The notes under the pieces were generated by a model. That model had not been told where the DNA came from. It made no database searches and was given only the letters and a program-made list of their open reading frames with translations. The position numbers were made by a program, and so were the translations under genes. From Thermoguttaceae bacterium (GTDB taxonomy: Bacteria > Planctomycetota > Planctomycetia > Pirellulales > Thermoguttaceae), in the NCBI GenBank assembly GCA_017434455.1, contig JAFRFG010000054.1, forward strand, positions 1 through 64,000: 64,000 nucleotides of DNA. Direction: 5' to 3'. Of the stretch, positions 25,736 through 34,636 are shown piece after piece. Position 1 is the first letter of the stretch. Every line of letters starts with the position of its first letter.

Positions 25736-28306
25736 TTACTTTTTCTTATACGCCAAAATCACCGCCTGGGGGGCGTTCTCGATCCGGATCGGGAGCCCCT
25801 CGTCCCGCAGTGTCTGACCGGAGTACTCCCACGTCTGGCCGGTATCGACATCGGTGAACTCATACACGGCGCCGCGGTCCAGACCGAAGAGCGGATAGAG
25901 CCCCTCAGTCTGACGGGAACGGTCGCGGCGGAACATCTGAATCACGCCGGTGCCGTTTTCCGGATCGTCGTACTGCCAGCCGCACCAGATCGTATCGACA
26001 TCGGATGGGCCGGCCGCGACCGAATCACGATCGGTCAGACCGGCGAGGGGATAGAAATCCTTCCCGTACATCGGAACTAAGTACTTTTCCCAAATGTCGA
26101 GATTTCTCCGCACGCCGCTGTAGTCGATGGATCTGTCCCGCATGTCGTAGCAGAGGTTCAGGTACGGGGAGAGGATCGAGCGGATTCCGTAATCGTCCAT
26201 CGCCCGGATGCCCGACCCGTGGTACGGTATCCACAGGGAAATGCCCAGGATGTGATTCTGATTCCCGACCGGTTCGAGAATATAGTCGCTGCGGATCTCC
26301 GGAACGGCCCGGCGCATCGCTTCCAGCTCGTCCCGCTTCCCCCCGCCGGCGCAGCAGTCGATTCTCAGCATCGGATTGCGCTGCAAAAGAGCGTCCCAGT
26401 ACGCCAGATAGCCGGTGACGTACTTGATTTCGGTGATCCCCTGCCGGTCTTCCGCGTCGTTCCGGCGCCAGGCATCGAGCGGGTCAAAATTGTAATCCTG
26501 ACGATACAGGTCGATCCCCTCGTTTTTGATCAGCCGGTCGATGGTGTCGGTCACCATCTCGCGCGCCTCGGGAATCCCCATATTCATGAACGGTCCCTCG
26601 TTGGGAAGAAGCAGCCAGTCGGGATATTGCGTGAACCATTCCCCCTTCGCGGAGACACGTTCCGGCTCGAACCAGACAATCGTTTTGACCCCCTTGCCGT
26701 GACCGTGGTCGGAAACCTCCCGCAGACCGTTCGGGAAACGCTTCGGATCGGGGCGCCATGTCCCGGTATTGACCCAGAAGTCGTCGCAGGGATACCATCC
26801 GGCGTCCATCCACCAGTAATCGAGTTTCATCCCCTCCTCGAGGTACCGGTCGATGAAGAACATCTGCGTCTGGGCGGTCGCCTGGGTCATCTCCTCGAAC
26901 CAGTGCGAACTGCACGCCGCTAAGTGATGATCGACGAACGACCCGTCGGCGCGGCGGGGGATATTGTGCCGAATCATCCAGGAGCGCCAGATATTCTGCC
27001 CTTCCAGCCACGACTGCCGGAAATAGGGCATCACCACGGCGATCGGCGAGCGAACTTCCTCGCCGGGGAGAAGCTTAAAGTGCGTCAGCTCCTGACCGGC
27101 GGCGACACGCAGACCGTTTCCCCCGACCCGGCTGAACTCGGCGCTCCACTGCCCCGGCCAGCCGAGCACGGCGATCCACCCCTCGTTTCCGGCCTGAATA
27201 TTGAAATACGGCGCGTCGAGATTCACCGGACGTCCGCCGGCGGTCGTCAGCCGGCAGGAGGCCCCGGCCGGAAGCGGCGTTTCCAGCGGCATCCAGTCGT
27301 CGATCCGTACCAACGAACCGGTAACGTGGTGAAGGAGGAATTCGTGCTGACGATTGTAGTACTTGTTCACCCCGAAATCGGCCTCCCACCAGCCGGTCGG
27401 CTTCGGCGTGAAGTCGGGACGCCGGAAATGCGTATCGAGCGGGAGAATCGATTCGATAATCGGGGTGTCCCCGCTGCCGGTGTTCTTAAAGAACAGCTCC
27501 CATTCGACCGCGGGAAAATCGAGATATTCCTTTACTTCGCAGCGGACCTGAAGAGGGCCGTTCGGCTCGGAAAAGAGTATCGTCCGATGGGTGATCTCTC
27601 CCTTGGTTTCGACCGTGTCGGTTCGGTTCCACGATTTCAAAAAGGCGCGGCTTGGCTTGCCGCCGTAGACGAACGAAAAGGGGAAATCGGGCGAATAGGT
27701 ATCCGTTTCCCCGTTCTGCATCAGCGGGATCTCGTCGAGCCACAGCGTCCGGCCGTCGTCGAGCGTGACCGAGGCCTCCCCCCAGTCGGCGTGGTCGCAC
27801 GAAATTCCGTCCCCCGCGTCGGTGATCATCAGCGACACACGCGTGAGCTTCTCCAGCGGAAGGTCGACCGAAACGGCCGGCTGGGTTCCGCGCATCACCT
27901 CCGATCGGAACAGTTCCTTGTCGCCGTCGGAGACGATGAAAACAACGCTCCCGGCGCCGTGATGGGTGGAGACGTCGGTATTGACCCCGATTTTCGCCTG
28001 AAATCGGACCGCCGGCCGATCCAGTTCGATCTGCAGATGGCTCACGGCGTGGCAGTAGAGCCCGCGGGCAAGTTCGGTCTCACCGATCTTCAGCGGCTTT
28101 CCCTCATAGTTGAGCAAAACCGGGTCGTTGTTTTGAATCACCGTGATCCGGGGCAGCGGCGGCTGCTGGTCGGCGGCCGGCTGGAATTTCGCCGCCGCGA
28201 ACCGCTGTTTGGCGTCCATCTCCTCCTGATTGGGGGTGAGCCCCCACAGGGGCGCCGCCGAGAGAACGGCCGAAAGAACAAAGATGGCCAAAAACGTTTT
28301 CTTCAT
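25736..28306 (-). CDS. Secreted GH36 alpha-galactosidase with N-terminal NPCBM-like domain
   Basis: ATG 28306 is chosen over the upstream open start at 28396 because GGAGG precedes it and a clear signal peptide follows (MKKTFLAIFVLSAVLSAAPLWG), giving 856 residues. Residues about 45-175 look like an NPCBM domain (LARGLYCHAVSHLQIEL, FQAKIGVNTD, VSLMITDAGDGISCDHADW). A GH36 barrel follows: DYWWMDAGWYPCDDFW, GVKTIVWFEPERV, YRQDYNFDP with the Asp nucleophile, and DCCAGGGKRDELE..EIRSDYI with the acid/base Asp. Likely removes terminal alpha-galactose from glycans or oligosaccharides outside the cytoplasm. It lies 30 bases from the esterase gene on the same strand. Confidence 0.85.
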   Translation of the reverse strand: MKKTFLAIFVLSAVLSAAPLWGLTPNQEEMDAKQRFAAAKFQPAADQQPPLPRITVIQNNDPVLLNYEGKPLKIGETELARGLYCHAVSHLQIELDRPAVRFQAKIGVNTDVSTHHGAGSVVFIVSDGDKELFRSEVMRGTQPAVSVDLPLEKLTRVSLMITDAGDGISCDHADWGEASVTLDDGRTLWLDEIPLMQNGETDTYSPDFPFSFVYGGKPSRAFLKSWNRTDTVETKGEITHRTILFSEPNGPLQVRCEVKEYLDFPAVEWELFFKNTGSGDTPIIESILPLDTHFRRPDFTPKPTGWWEADFGVNKYYNRQHEFLLHHVTGSLVRIDDWMPLETPLPAGASCRLTTAGGRPVNLDAPYFNIQAGNEGWIAVLGWPGQWSAEFSRVGGNGLRVAAGQELTHFKLLPGEEVRSPIAVVMPYFRQSWLEGQNIWRSWMIRHNIPRRADGSFVDHHLAACSSHWFEEMTQATAQTQMFFIDRYLEEGMKLDYWWMDAGWYPCDDFWVNTGTWRPDPKRFPNGLREVSDHGHGKGVKTIVWFEPERVSAKGEWFTQYPDWLLLPNEGPFMNMGIPEAREMVTDTIDRLIKNEGIDLYRQDYNFDPLDAWRRNDAEDRQGITEIKYVTGYLAYWDALLQRNPMLRIDCCAGGGKRDELEAMRRAVPEIRSDYILEPVGNQNHILGISLWIPYHGSGIRAMDDYGIRSILSPYLNLCYDMRDRSIDYSGVRRNLDIWEKYLVPMYGKDFYPLAGLTDRDSVAAGPSDVDTIWCGWQYDDPENGTGVIQMFRRDRSRQTEGLYPLFGLDRGAVYEFTDVDTGQTWEYSGQTLRDEGLPIRIENAPQAVILAYKKK

Positions 28307-28406
28307 CAATGCCTCCAAAGTACAAATAAAGCATTTTCTCGGCTGAAGAGCCGATGATGTTTTGTCCCTTTGCCGCCGCGCTTTTTTCGCGCGCAAAAGG
28401 TTCTTT

Positions 28407-30587
28407 TCATTCGGCCCGCTTGTAGAAAAGCAGCCGGGAACCGCGGGGATTCGGAATCTCGACGCGGAAGCCGTCGGTTCGAAGTGACTTTCCGGAGACG
28501 GTCCGGCTTTCCCCGGAATCGTCGTCGGTAAAGATCCAGTCCGCGTCGGGATCGATCGTCGCCAAGTCGAAGGTCATCGCCTGAACCGGGCTTTTCTCCC
28601 GCCGCAGGGCCAGAAGCATCCCCTCTTTTTCCTCCGGCAAATACAGATGATACGCCATCCACCCCTCTTGGTCTTTCGGGCGGTTGGTCAGCGGGTAATA
28701 GTCGCCGAAGAAGTACTTCTTGCACCGCTGGGCCTGCGCGACATTGTCCCGGATCTGCCGCCACTGCTCGTCGGTCTTGGCGACCAGCGCGTTTTCCATG
28801 CCGGGCGTCAAGCTCGAGCGGGCCTCGTACTGATCGAAAATCATCCAGCCGCGAATCATGCTCCCTTGGATCGGAAGCCAGTACTGGATCCCGAAACTTT
28901 GATCCTGCGTCGATTCGGCCGTCGCCTCGGGAAAACAGTTGTAATCGCTGCGCCAAAGCGGCTGGCCGCGGCGGATCGTCTCCAGGTCGATTTTTCGCCC
29001 TCCCGAGGCGCAGTTGAGAATCGCCAGGGACGGGTATTTCTCCCGCAGGGCGTCCCACAGCGCCATGTGGGCGGTCACGAACTTCTGATCGGCCATTCCG
29101 ACCCGGTCCGGGGTATCGAGCGGGCCGAGATAGTCCCCCGGATTGAGATTGAAATCCTCCTCGTACCAATCGAGCCCATAGTCGCTGATCAGCCCCGAAA
29201 CCGTATCAAACGCCCACTGCCAGGCGTCCTCTCGGGCCAAATCGAGCATGACCGTCTGATAGTCCGGGACCGGGCCGGGGTACTTCGGAAGGAAGTACTC
29301 CGGGTGCTCCTTCGTGACGGGACGGCCCCCGATCGCCCGGCACGGCTCGACCCAAAGCAGGAGTTTCATCCCGGCGGCGTGGGCCGCGTCGGCCACCGGT
29401 TTGAGCGTCCCGTTGTGCCAGTTGGGGTTCGGCCGCCAGTCCCCCGCCATCGGGCCCCAGTCCCCCTCGAAGACCGAGTACGACGGGATGACCCCGGTTC
29501 CGTACCATCCGGCGTCAAACCAGTAGACGTCCAGCGGAATTTCGAACTCTTTGAGCTTCTCGATAATCTCCAGATGCTCCTTCGACGGGACGCCTCCCCA
29601 GACCAGGCCGGAGATCGGCGGGACGACGATCTTTCCGTCGATTCGAGGAGAATAGCGGTCCAGCACCATGCGGCGGAACATATTCTGCCCGTGCATCATC
29701 TCGCCGGTCCAGTAGAGGACCATCACCAGCGGGGCGCGAACCGTCTCGCCCGGATGAAGGACCGAATCGAATTTCCCCAGCCCGCCCTGAACGGACGAAT
29801 TGCCGTCGCCGTTGTGGCGGAAGTCGGCCCGCCACGAACCGGACCAGCCCAGCGCGACGATCAGCCCGTCGCTGCCGGTCTGATAGTTGAAGAAGGGGAG
29901 CCAGTGCGCGCTGGAACGGGTATCGCTCGGAAGGAGGTAGCTGCGGAGATTCGCCTCGGCGATATTGCTGTCGGGATTCATCGAGATGGTCCGCGCCTTG
30001 TTCCACATCGAGGCGTGCATGATCTCGTGCAGGAAGGTGAAATCGTCCTCATGCCCCGGGGAACCGACCGAACGGTGCAGAATCGGCATCGACCCGTCGC
30101 CGTTCCAGACGGTATCCAGCCCGAAGAAGTCGTGGATCGGCGGCGTATCGGCCGAACCGTCGTTGCGCAGACGAACGGTCCATTCCAAAGCCGGAAAATC
30201 GGCGAAGCTAAACAGCTCCATCTCGCAGACCAGCGACGTTTCCGGATCTGTCCAGCTCAGCAGATGACGGCGGGAACCGTCCGCGGCCGGCTCGTCGGAG
30301 GTAATTTGGGCCGTATCCAGTCGAACCCACTGGCGGCTGGAGCGCTCGCCGCAGACAAAGGAGAACGGAAGATCCGCCGAATACCGCCCCGACGCCTCGC
30401 CGCGGCCGAGCAGGAAATCTTCCCACCCCCGCGCGAAGGCCAATTCGGCCCCGCTGGCGGCCGACGTGTACGGCTCCACGGCAATCGAATTGGCGGCGAA
30501 TATCTCTGGGCGAAAAACCGCAAGCAAAGCCGCTAGTCCCAGCAGTACCGAAGCGAGAAAGCGGCTCATTTTTTGGGGGTGGTTCAT
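28407..30587 (-). CDS. Secreted GH36 alpha-galactosidase-like protein
   Basis: This 726-residue protein has an export signal (SRFLASVLLGLAALLAVF; ATG 30569 is an alternative start 6 codons in). The catalytic barrel keeps VYWFDAGWYGTG, LLLWVEPCRAIGG, YEEDFNLNP with the likely Asp nucleophile, and NCASGGRKIDLETIRRG..WRSDY with the likely acid/base Asp. It lacks the NPCBM domain of the next GH36 protein and is well diverged from it, so the two probably differ in substrate. It is the first gene of a leftward series and has its own promoter about 135 bases upstream. Confidence 0.8.
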   Translation of the reverse strand: MNHPQKMSRFLASVLLGLAALLAVFRPEIFAANSIAVEPYTSAASGAELAFARGWEDFLLGRGEASGRYSADLPFSFVCGERSSRQWVRLDTAQITSDEPAADGSRRHLLSWTDPETSLVCEMELFSFADFPALEWTVRLRNDGSADTPPIHDFFGLDTVWNGDGSMPILHRSVGSPGHEDDFTFLHEIMHASMWNKARTISMNPDSNIAEANLRSYLLPSDTRSSAHWLPFFNYQTGSDGLIVALGWSGSWRADFRHNGDGNSSVQGGLGKFDSVLHPGETVRAPLVMVLYWTGEMMHGQNMFRRMVLDRYSPRIDGKIVVPPISGLVWGGVPSKEHLEIIEKLKEFEIPLDVYWFDAGWYGTGVIPSYSVFEGDWGPMAGDWRPNPNWHNGTLKPVADAAHAAGMKLLLWVEPCRAIGGRPVTKEHPEYFLPKYPGPVPDYQTVMLDLAREDAWQWAFDTVSGLISDYGLDWYEEDFNLNPGDYLGPLDTPDRVGMADQKFVTAHMALWDALREKYPSLAILNCASGGRKIDLETIRRGQPLWRSDYNCFPEATAESTQDQSFGIQYWLPIQGSMIRGWMIFDQYEARSSLTPGMENALVAKTDEQWRQIRDNVAQAQRCKKYFFGDYYPLTNRPKDQEGWMAYHLYLPEEKEGMLLALRREKSPVQAMTFDLATIDPDADWIFTDDDSGESRTVSGKSLRTDGFRVEIPNPRGSRLLFYKRAE

Positions 30588-30721
30588 AGGACCCTTTCGT
30601 CATAAAAAACCGGCTCTCCCGATACCTTCGGGGAGCGGGCCGGGTATCTTCTCAAACGGGAAGCGGATCATCCGCAAGACGGCCTCCCGACAGGGCGATT
30701 TTTCGATCCGCGCCGCCGTCC

Positions 30722-30751
30722 ATTATAGAGGAGGCGGGGTATCGGCGTCTA
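30722..30751 (-). promoter_or_regulatory. Promoter for the GH36 series
   Basis: Read on the - strand: TAGACG, 18 bases, TATAAT. Same arrangement as the promoter of the DUF4838 pair. It lies 135 bases before the start at 30587. Confidence 0.5.
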
Positions 30752-31083
30752 TAGGCGAGGGAGGATCCCCGGCGGCGAATGATCCCGCGCTTTGCTGATA
30801 AAACAAATTATTTGCTTAAAAGAATCGCCATCTCGGCAGCGTCCCGCCCTAATTGCCGCTTCATGACATTCGAGTATTTCGGAATGACACAGTTAATCGC
30901 GGAAAATAAAGAAAGAAGGCGGTTTTCGGGCAATGTGCCGTTATGATAGTCACCAAGACATACTCGGAGCCGAATAATCGATCAAAGAGCGAGGTTCTAG
31001 CGGTATTCATCGGGGTCTGGTTATCTGAATCTCCAGGAGTTGAGCGAGAAATCGAATAATTTCGGGAATATGATAACAGACCA

Positions 31084-31113
31084 TTGACAAACGAATATTC
31101 TTTCCGCTAAACT
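31084..31113 (+). promoter_or_regulatory. Promoter for cas3
   Basis: TTGACA, 18 bases, TAAACT, about 205 bases before the cas3 start. The -35 context TTGACAAACGAA nearly matches the promoter at 21249. Confidence 0.5.
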
Positions 31114-31317
31114 AATGGAGTTCGCGGAAACACGGGAGATATCCGTCCGTATGGGGAAAAATCCGCTGAGATGCCTAAATTAATCCATTCTACACCTGTA
31201 TGTTAGTTTGAGTTTTGATATCCTTATTATTCTGGGACACCGCCATTACAGGATCGAGGCGAAGACTTAATAAGTTGTGTAAAAGCTAAAGGGGAATAGA
31301 GTCAAGGAAGAATTATT

Positions 31318-33777
31318 ATGCAGTTATACGCAAAATCGCCGGGTGATTTTGAGGGTAAGGGATATAAGGCATCGCTTTTTTTCCATACTCGATGCACCTA
31401 TTACGCGTCTAAGGCGATTTTGGATCAACTCGGCGCCGATTCGCTGAAATTTATCGGGATCGACCCCGAACAATGGAAACGTTTCCGGCGAATCGTCATC
31501 TGGGCGGCTCTACTGCACGATCTGGGAAAGGCAAACACGCATTTTTTGGCCAGATTAGACGGAAAACAGACAATGGGGCAGTCTGTCCGGCATGAAGCGG
31601 TCCTCTATTTTCTTCTTTTTCTCTCACCGTTAGGAGATTGGGTACGCCATGAAACAGGAGATACTACCGATTTTACCTATCTTGTCTGGACCATCACAGG
31701 ACACCATCGAAAGGATCGGGGGAGTTTAACTCATGAATGTTCTGGAATGGAGTTATTGGCAAACACAGCCGAATTTCAGGAGATACTCGATTGGATCGTG
31801 ACGGAAGTAAAATCATCCCCCGCCCCCATATTATTTGATAATAGCAATACCCAGCAAGCCGATCTAAGTGAAGTATCAAACATCTTGAGAAAGAACGGCA
31901 CTATTATCAACAAAGAGATCAAAAAGCTCGACTATCAAAAGGGGGAAATACCGGAGGACGAATGGGCGGAGACCGACTTATCGGAACAGGCCTTTATGGC
32001 GGCGGCTCGGTCCATCTTAATGGCGGCGGATGCCTGTGCCTCGGCAATTGCGGCATTCGAGACAATCTCGGAAGAAAAACAGGCGAAGAAGGTTATTGAA
32101 GCTTGGGTCAAAGATGATTTGGGGAATATCCCCCAACCCCATCAATATCGGCAGATTGTAGAACTTAAAGAAAAACAGCTGACTCACGCCTCGAATCATC
32201 CTGGTGATCCTGAAATCAACCGCCAAAGAGGTGAATTTCAGCGCGAAACAGCGAATTCCACGAGTTTCATTACGCTGGTGACCGCCGGGTGTGGCAGCGG
32301 AAAGACCTTAGCCGCCTATAGATGGGGGGAAAAACATTGCAACCCAAGGGGAAATCGCCTTTTTTTCTGCTATCCGACCACTGGGACCGCCACCGAAGGT
32401 TATTTTGAATACTTGACCGATGAAGAGGAACGGATATGGGGGAATCTTGTCCATTCACGCGCTATCGTCGATTTAAATCTGAGGAAAAAGCAAAATCTGC
32501 CCAAAGAAGAGGCCTCCGACCGACAGATGGTGATTAAGTCGTTAAGTCTCTGGGGGGCGGGAATCGTCAGCTGCACCGTGGATACAGTACTTGGTTTTTT
32601 GGCCAATAACTATTCGGGACATTTGGCGTGGCCGGCACTAACGCAGGCGCTCTTTGTCTTCGACGAGATTCATTCTTATGATGATACCCTATTCGGGTAT
32701 CTGCTCCGATTCCTGCAATTAGTCCGTAATACGCCGATTCTGCTGATGACCGCTAGTCTTCCGGAGCATCGTCTTCGCGCGATACAGGATGTGGTCGAGA
32801 ATCAGCGCCAAGAAACACTTACGCAAATCGAAGGTCCGAAAAAGTGGGAGAATATTAAACGGTATCAGCGTTTCTGCCACGACGGGGATCGGGTAGAGTT
32901 GGCACTCGACCGGTATCATCGAGGAGAAAAAGTGCTTTGGATCTGTAATACGGTCCAAAACGCTATTGATACGGCCCGAGAGATCGAAAAACGGGACCCC
33001 GCGTGTTGTCTGCGAACAAAAGATTCCCCTCTCCTAGTTTATCATTCCCACTTTAAATATGAGGATCGAGTTCAGCGCCATCGCTCTTGCATCGAGGCCT
33101 TTAAGCGGGATCAGCCGGTCATTTGCGTGACAACTCAGGTCGCGGAGATGAGTCTTGATATATCCGCCAGTTTTCTTATTACCGCAATTGCTCCGGTTCC
33201 ATCACTGATTCAGCGTCTTGGACGGCTCAATCGGCGGGCGGTAAGAGATTCGGTAAAACCATTTCTGGTTTATGAACCGGTCGATAAGAATGGGAACCCC
33301 TCGTTAGCTCCTTATGATGAGAACAATTGGTGGGAGGATTCCCAAACCTGGCTTGAGCAGATCGGAAGCGGCGCTGTCTCGCAAACGAACCTTTCGGACA
33401 TCTGGAGAAAAATCAAACCCATTTCGGACAAAACTGGATTGTCAACCGGATTGCCCCCGTGGCTAAGTGCCGGCCCGTGGATGACTCACAGTAATTTACG
33501 GGAAGCGCAATCTGGTGTCGATGTCCTCTTAAGAACGGACTTAACGGCGGTAAAGAGCGAGGGAAAAGCCGTTTATCTTAAAAAGATCATACCGATGGGT
33601 TGGCCGCCAAAAGGGTGGCCAAAAGAAAAAATCCGACAAAAACGAGAGGAATCGACAATAAACGGATTAATCATTGCCGAGGAGGGCCAGGACATTCATT
33701 ACAGCCCCCTTCTTGGGGGAGAATGGGCTGACGCGGGGCCGGCGGCATCAAGGCCAACTACACCATCCAAGGGCTAA
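31318..33777 (+). CDS. cas3: Cas3 helicase-nuclease of a type I CRISPR-Cas system
   Basis: The 819-residue protein joins an N-terminal HD nuclease (ALLHDLGKANTHF near residues 65-77, RHEAVLYF near 101, TGHHRK near 131) to a superfamily 2 helicase: Walker A AGCGSGKT near 322-329, DEIH near 448, MTASLPEHR near 476, VYHSHF near 580, TTQVAEMSLDIS near 604 and QRLGRLNRR near 631-639. In type I systems Cas3 is recruited by Cascade and degrades the target DNA strand. AAGGAAG precedes ATG 31318. Both active sites look intact. It is separated from cas6 by 214 bases. Confidence 0.93.
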   Translation: MQLYAKSPGDFEGKGYKASLFFHTRCTYYASKAILDQLGADSLKFIGIDPEQWKRFRRIVIWAALLHDLGKANTHFLARLDGKQTMGQSVRHEAVLYFLLFLSPLGDWVRHETGDTTDFTYLVWTITGHHRKDRGSLTHECSGMELLANTAEFQEILDWIVTEVKSSPAPILFDNSNTQQADLSEVSNILRKNGTIINKEIKKLDYQKGEIPEDEWAETDLSEQAFMAAARSILMAADACASAIAAFETISEEKQAKKVIEAWVKDDLGNIPQPHQYRQIVELKEKQLTHASNHPGDPEINRQRGEFQRETANSTSFITLVTAGCGSGKTLAAYRWGEKHCNPRGNRLFFCYPTTGTATEGYFEYLTDEEERIWGNLVHSRAIVDLNLRKKQNLPKEEASDRQMVIKSLSLWGAGIVSCTVDTVLGFLANNYSGHLAWPALTQALFVFDEIHSYDDTLFGYLLRFLQLVRNTPILLMTASLPEHRLRAIQDVVENQRQETLTQIEGPKKWENIKRYQRFCHDGDRVELALDRYHRGEKVLWICNTVQNAIDTAREIEKRDPACCLRTKDSPLLVYHSHFKYEDRVQRHRSCIEAFKRDQPVICVTTQVAEMSLDISASFLITAIAPVPSLIQRLGRLNRRAVRDSVKPFLVYEPVDKNGNPSLAPYDENNWWEDSQTWLEQIGSGAVSQTNLSDIWRKIKPISDKTGLSTGLPPWLSAGPWMTHSNLREAQSGVDVLLRTDLTAVKSEGKAVYLKKIIPMGWPPKGWPKEKIRQKREESTINGLIIAEEGQDIHYSPLLGGEWADAGPAASRPTTPSKG

Positions 33778-33904
33778 ACCATGACGATCAACCACTGAAC
33801 CCCCATTGAGAGGATGCTCTTGAAATAACTTTGCCCCCACAGACTGTGAAGAAAGGAGAATCGGGGGAAAAAATGGAGATAATTCAGGAATAATTGGCCT
33901 TTCT

Positions 33905-33932
33905 CTTGAAAAATCTGTCGACAGAGGTATAT
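33905..33932 (+). promoter_or_regulatory. Possible promoter for cas6-cas8-cas7-cas5
   Basis: TTGAAA, 16 bases, TATATT, 59 bases before the cas6 ATG. If real, the effector genes can be transcribed without cas3. Confidence 0.35.
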
Positions 33933-33991
33933 TCTAGGATGGCCGGTATTGATAGTCATTATATTTTATTTATGCTGCTAACAAGAAGAAA

Positions 33992-34636
33992 ATGAAACTC
34001 GACGTTTGTTTTACGCTCTCCCCGCGCGGGACCACTATTCCCGCGGATCACGGCTACGCCGTCTTTTCCGCAATTTCCCGTATTTTGCCCGAATGGCATG
34101 AGAAGGAAGACCTTGGGATACTCCCCATTTGCGGGGTCCAGACGGGTAATCGTCAGATGTTCATTACAGAAGTCAGCAGATTATCTGTCCGGATCGACGC
34201 CGACCGGATAGCCGAGATACTTCCTTTGGCGGGAAAACGACTCGGCTTGGGACGAAACTATTTACAGGTAGGTGTCCCGACTGTCCACCCGTTGACCTCC
34301 GCCTCGTCACTGCGAAGCCGTTTGGTAACAATTAAGGGGTTTCCTCAGGAAACGGAGTTTCGCGAGGCGGTGCGCCGACAATTAAATCTTCTGCAAATCG
34401 CGCCGGAAACCGAAATTGTGATCGGAAAACGTCGAACGCTGGCGGTGCACGATCAGCCGATTGTCGGGTTTGAGGTGTTTTTAACGAATTTATCGGAGAA
34501 AGATTCTGTTTCGGTCCAAGAAAATGGAATCGGCGGCCGCCGAAAAATGGGCTGTGGCCTATTTTTGCCGACCAGCAGTCATACCTTGTCGGATGTTGAC
34601 AGGATGGAGGGAAATAATGGCAAGAAGTCTGAATAG
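33992..34636 (+). CDS. cas6: Cas6 crRNA-processing endoribonuclease (MYXAN type)
   Basis: This 214-residue protein fits the Cas6 variant found in myxobacterial (dev) and cyanobacterial loci. It opens LDVCFTLSPRGTTIPADHGYAVFSAISRILPEWH (residues 2-36), has a second ferredoxin-like half, and ends with the glycine-rich loop GIGGRRKMGCGLFLP near 181-195. Cas6 cuts the repeat RNA at the 3' foot of its hairpin, leaving an 8-base handle. The repeats downstream fit exactly: a CGCC/GGCG stem followed by the 8 bases TTGAGCAC. Its end overlaps the cas8 start by 20 bases. Confidence 0.85.
   Translation: MKLDVCFTLSPRGTTIPADHGYAVFSAISRILPEWHEKEDLGILPICGVQTGNRQMFITEVSRLSVRIDADRIAEILPLAGKRLGLGRNYLQVGVPTVHPLTSASSLRSRLVTIKGFPQETEFREAVRRQLNLLQIAPETEIVIGKRRTLAVHDQPIVGFEVFLTNLSEKDSVSVQENGIGGRRKMGCGLFLPTSSHTLSDVDRMEGNNGKKSE

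Larger units (their letters stand above)
30588..31317. other. Long intergenic region between the GH36 genes and cas3
   Basis: This 730-base stretch has no gene I can support. It holds a GC-rich hairpin at 30610-30642 in the leader of the leftward GH36 gene, a leftward promoter (30722-30751) and a rightward promoter (31084-31113). From about 30800 on it is AT-rich, marking the border of the CRISPR-Cas locus. Confidence 0.5.

Noticed and set aside
30610..30642. GC-rich hairpin CCGGCTCTCCCGA ... as a riboswitch or terminator before the GH36 gene.
   Set aside because: It has a bulge, no T-run in the transcribed direction and no known riboswitch core.
31217..31262. TCCTTATTATTCTGGGACACCG and the following CCATTACAGG look a little like a CRISPR repeat upstream of cas3.
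   Set aside because: The match to the repeat is broken, the stem GGCG is missing and there is no handle. Not a solitary repeat.
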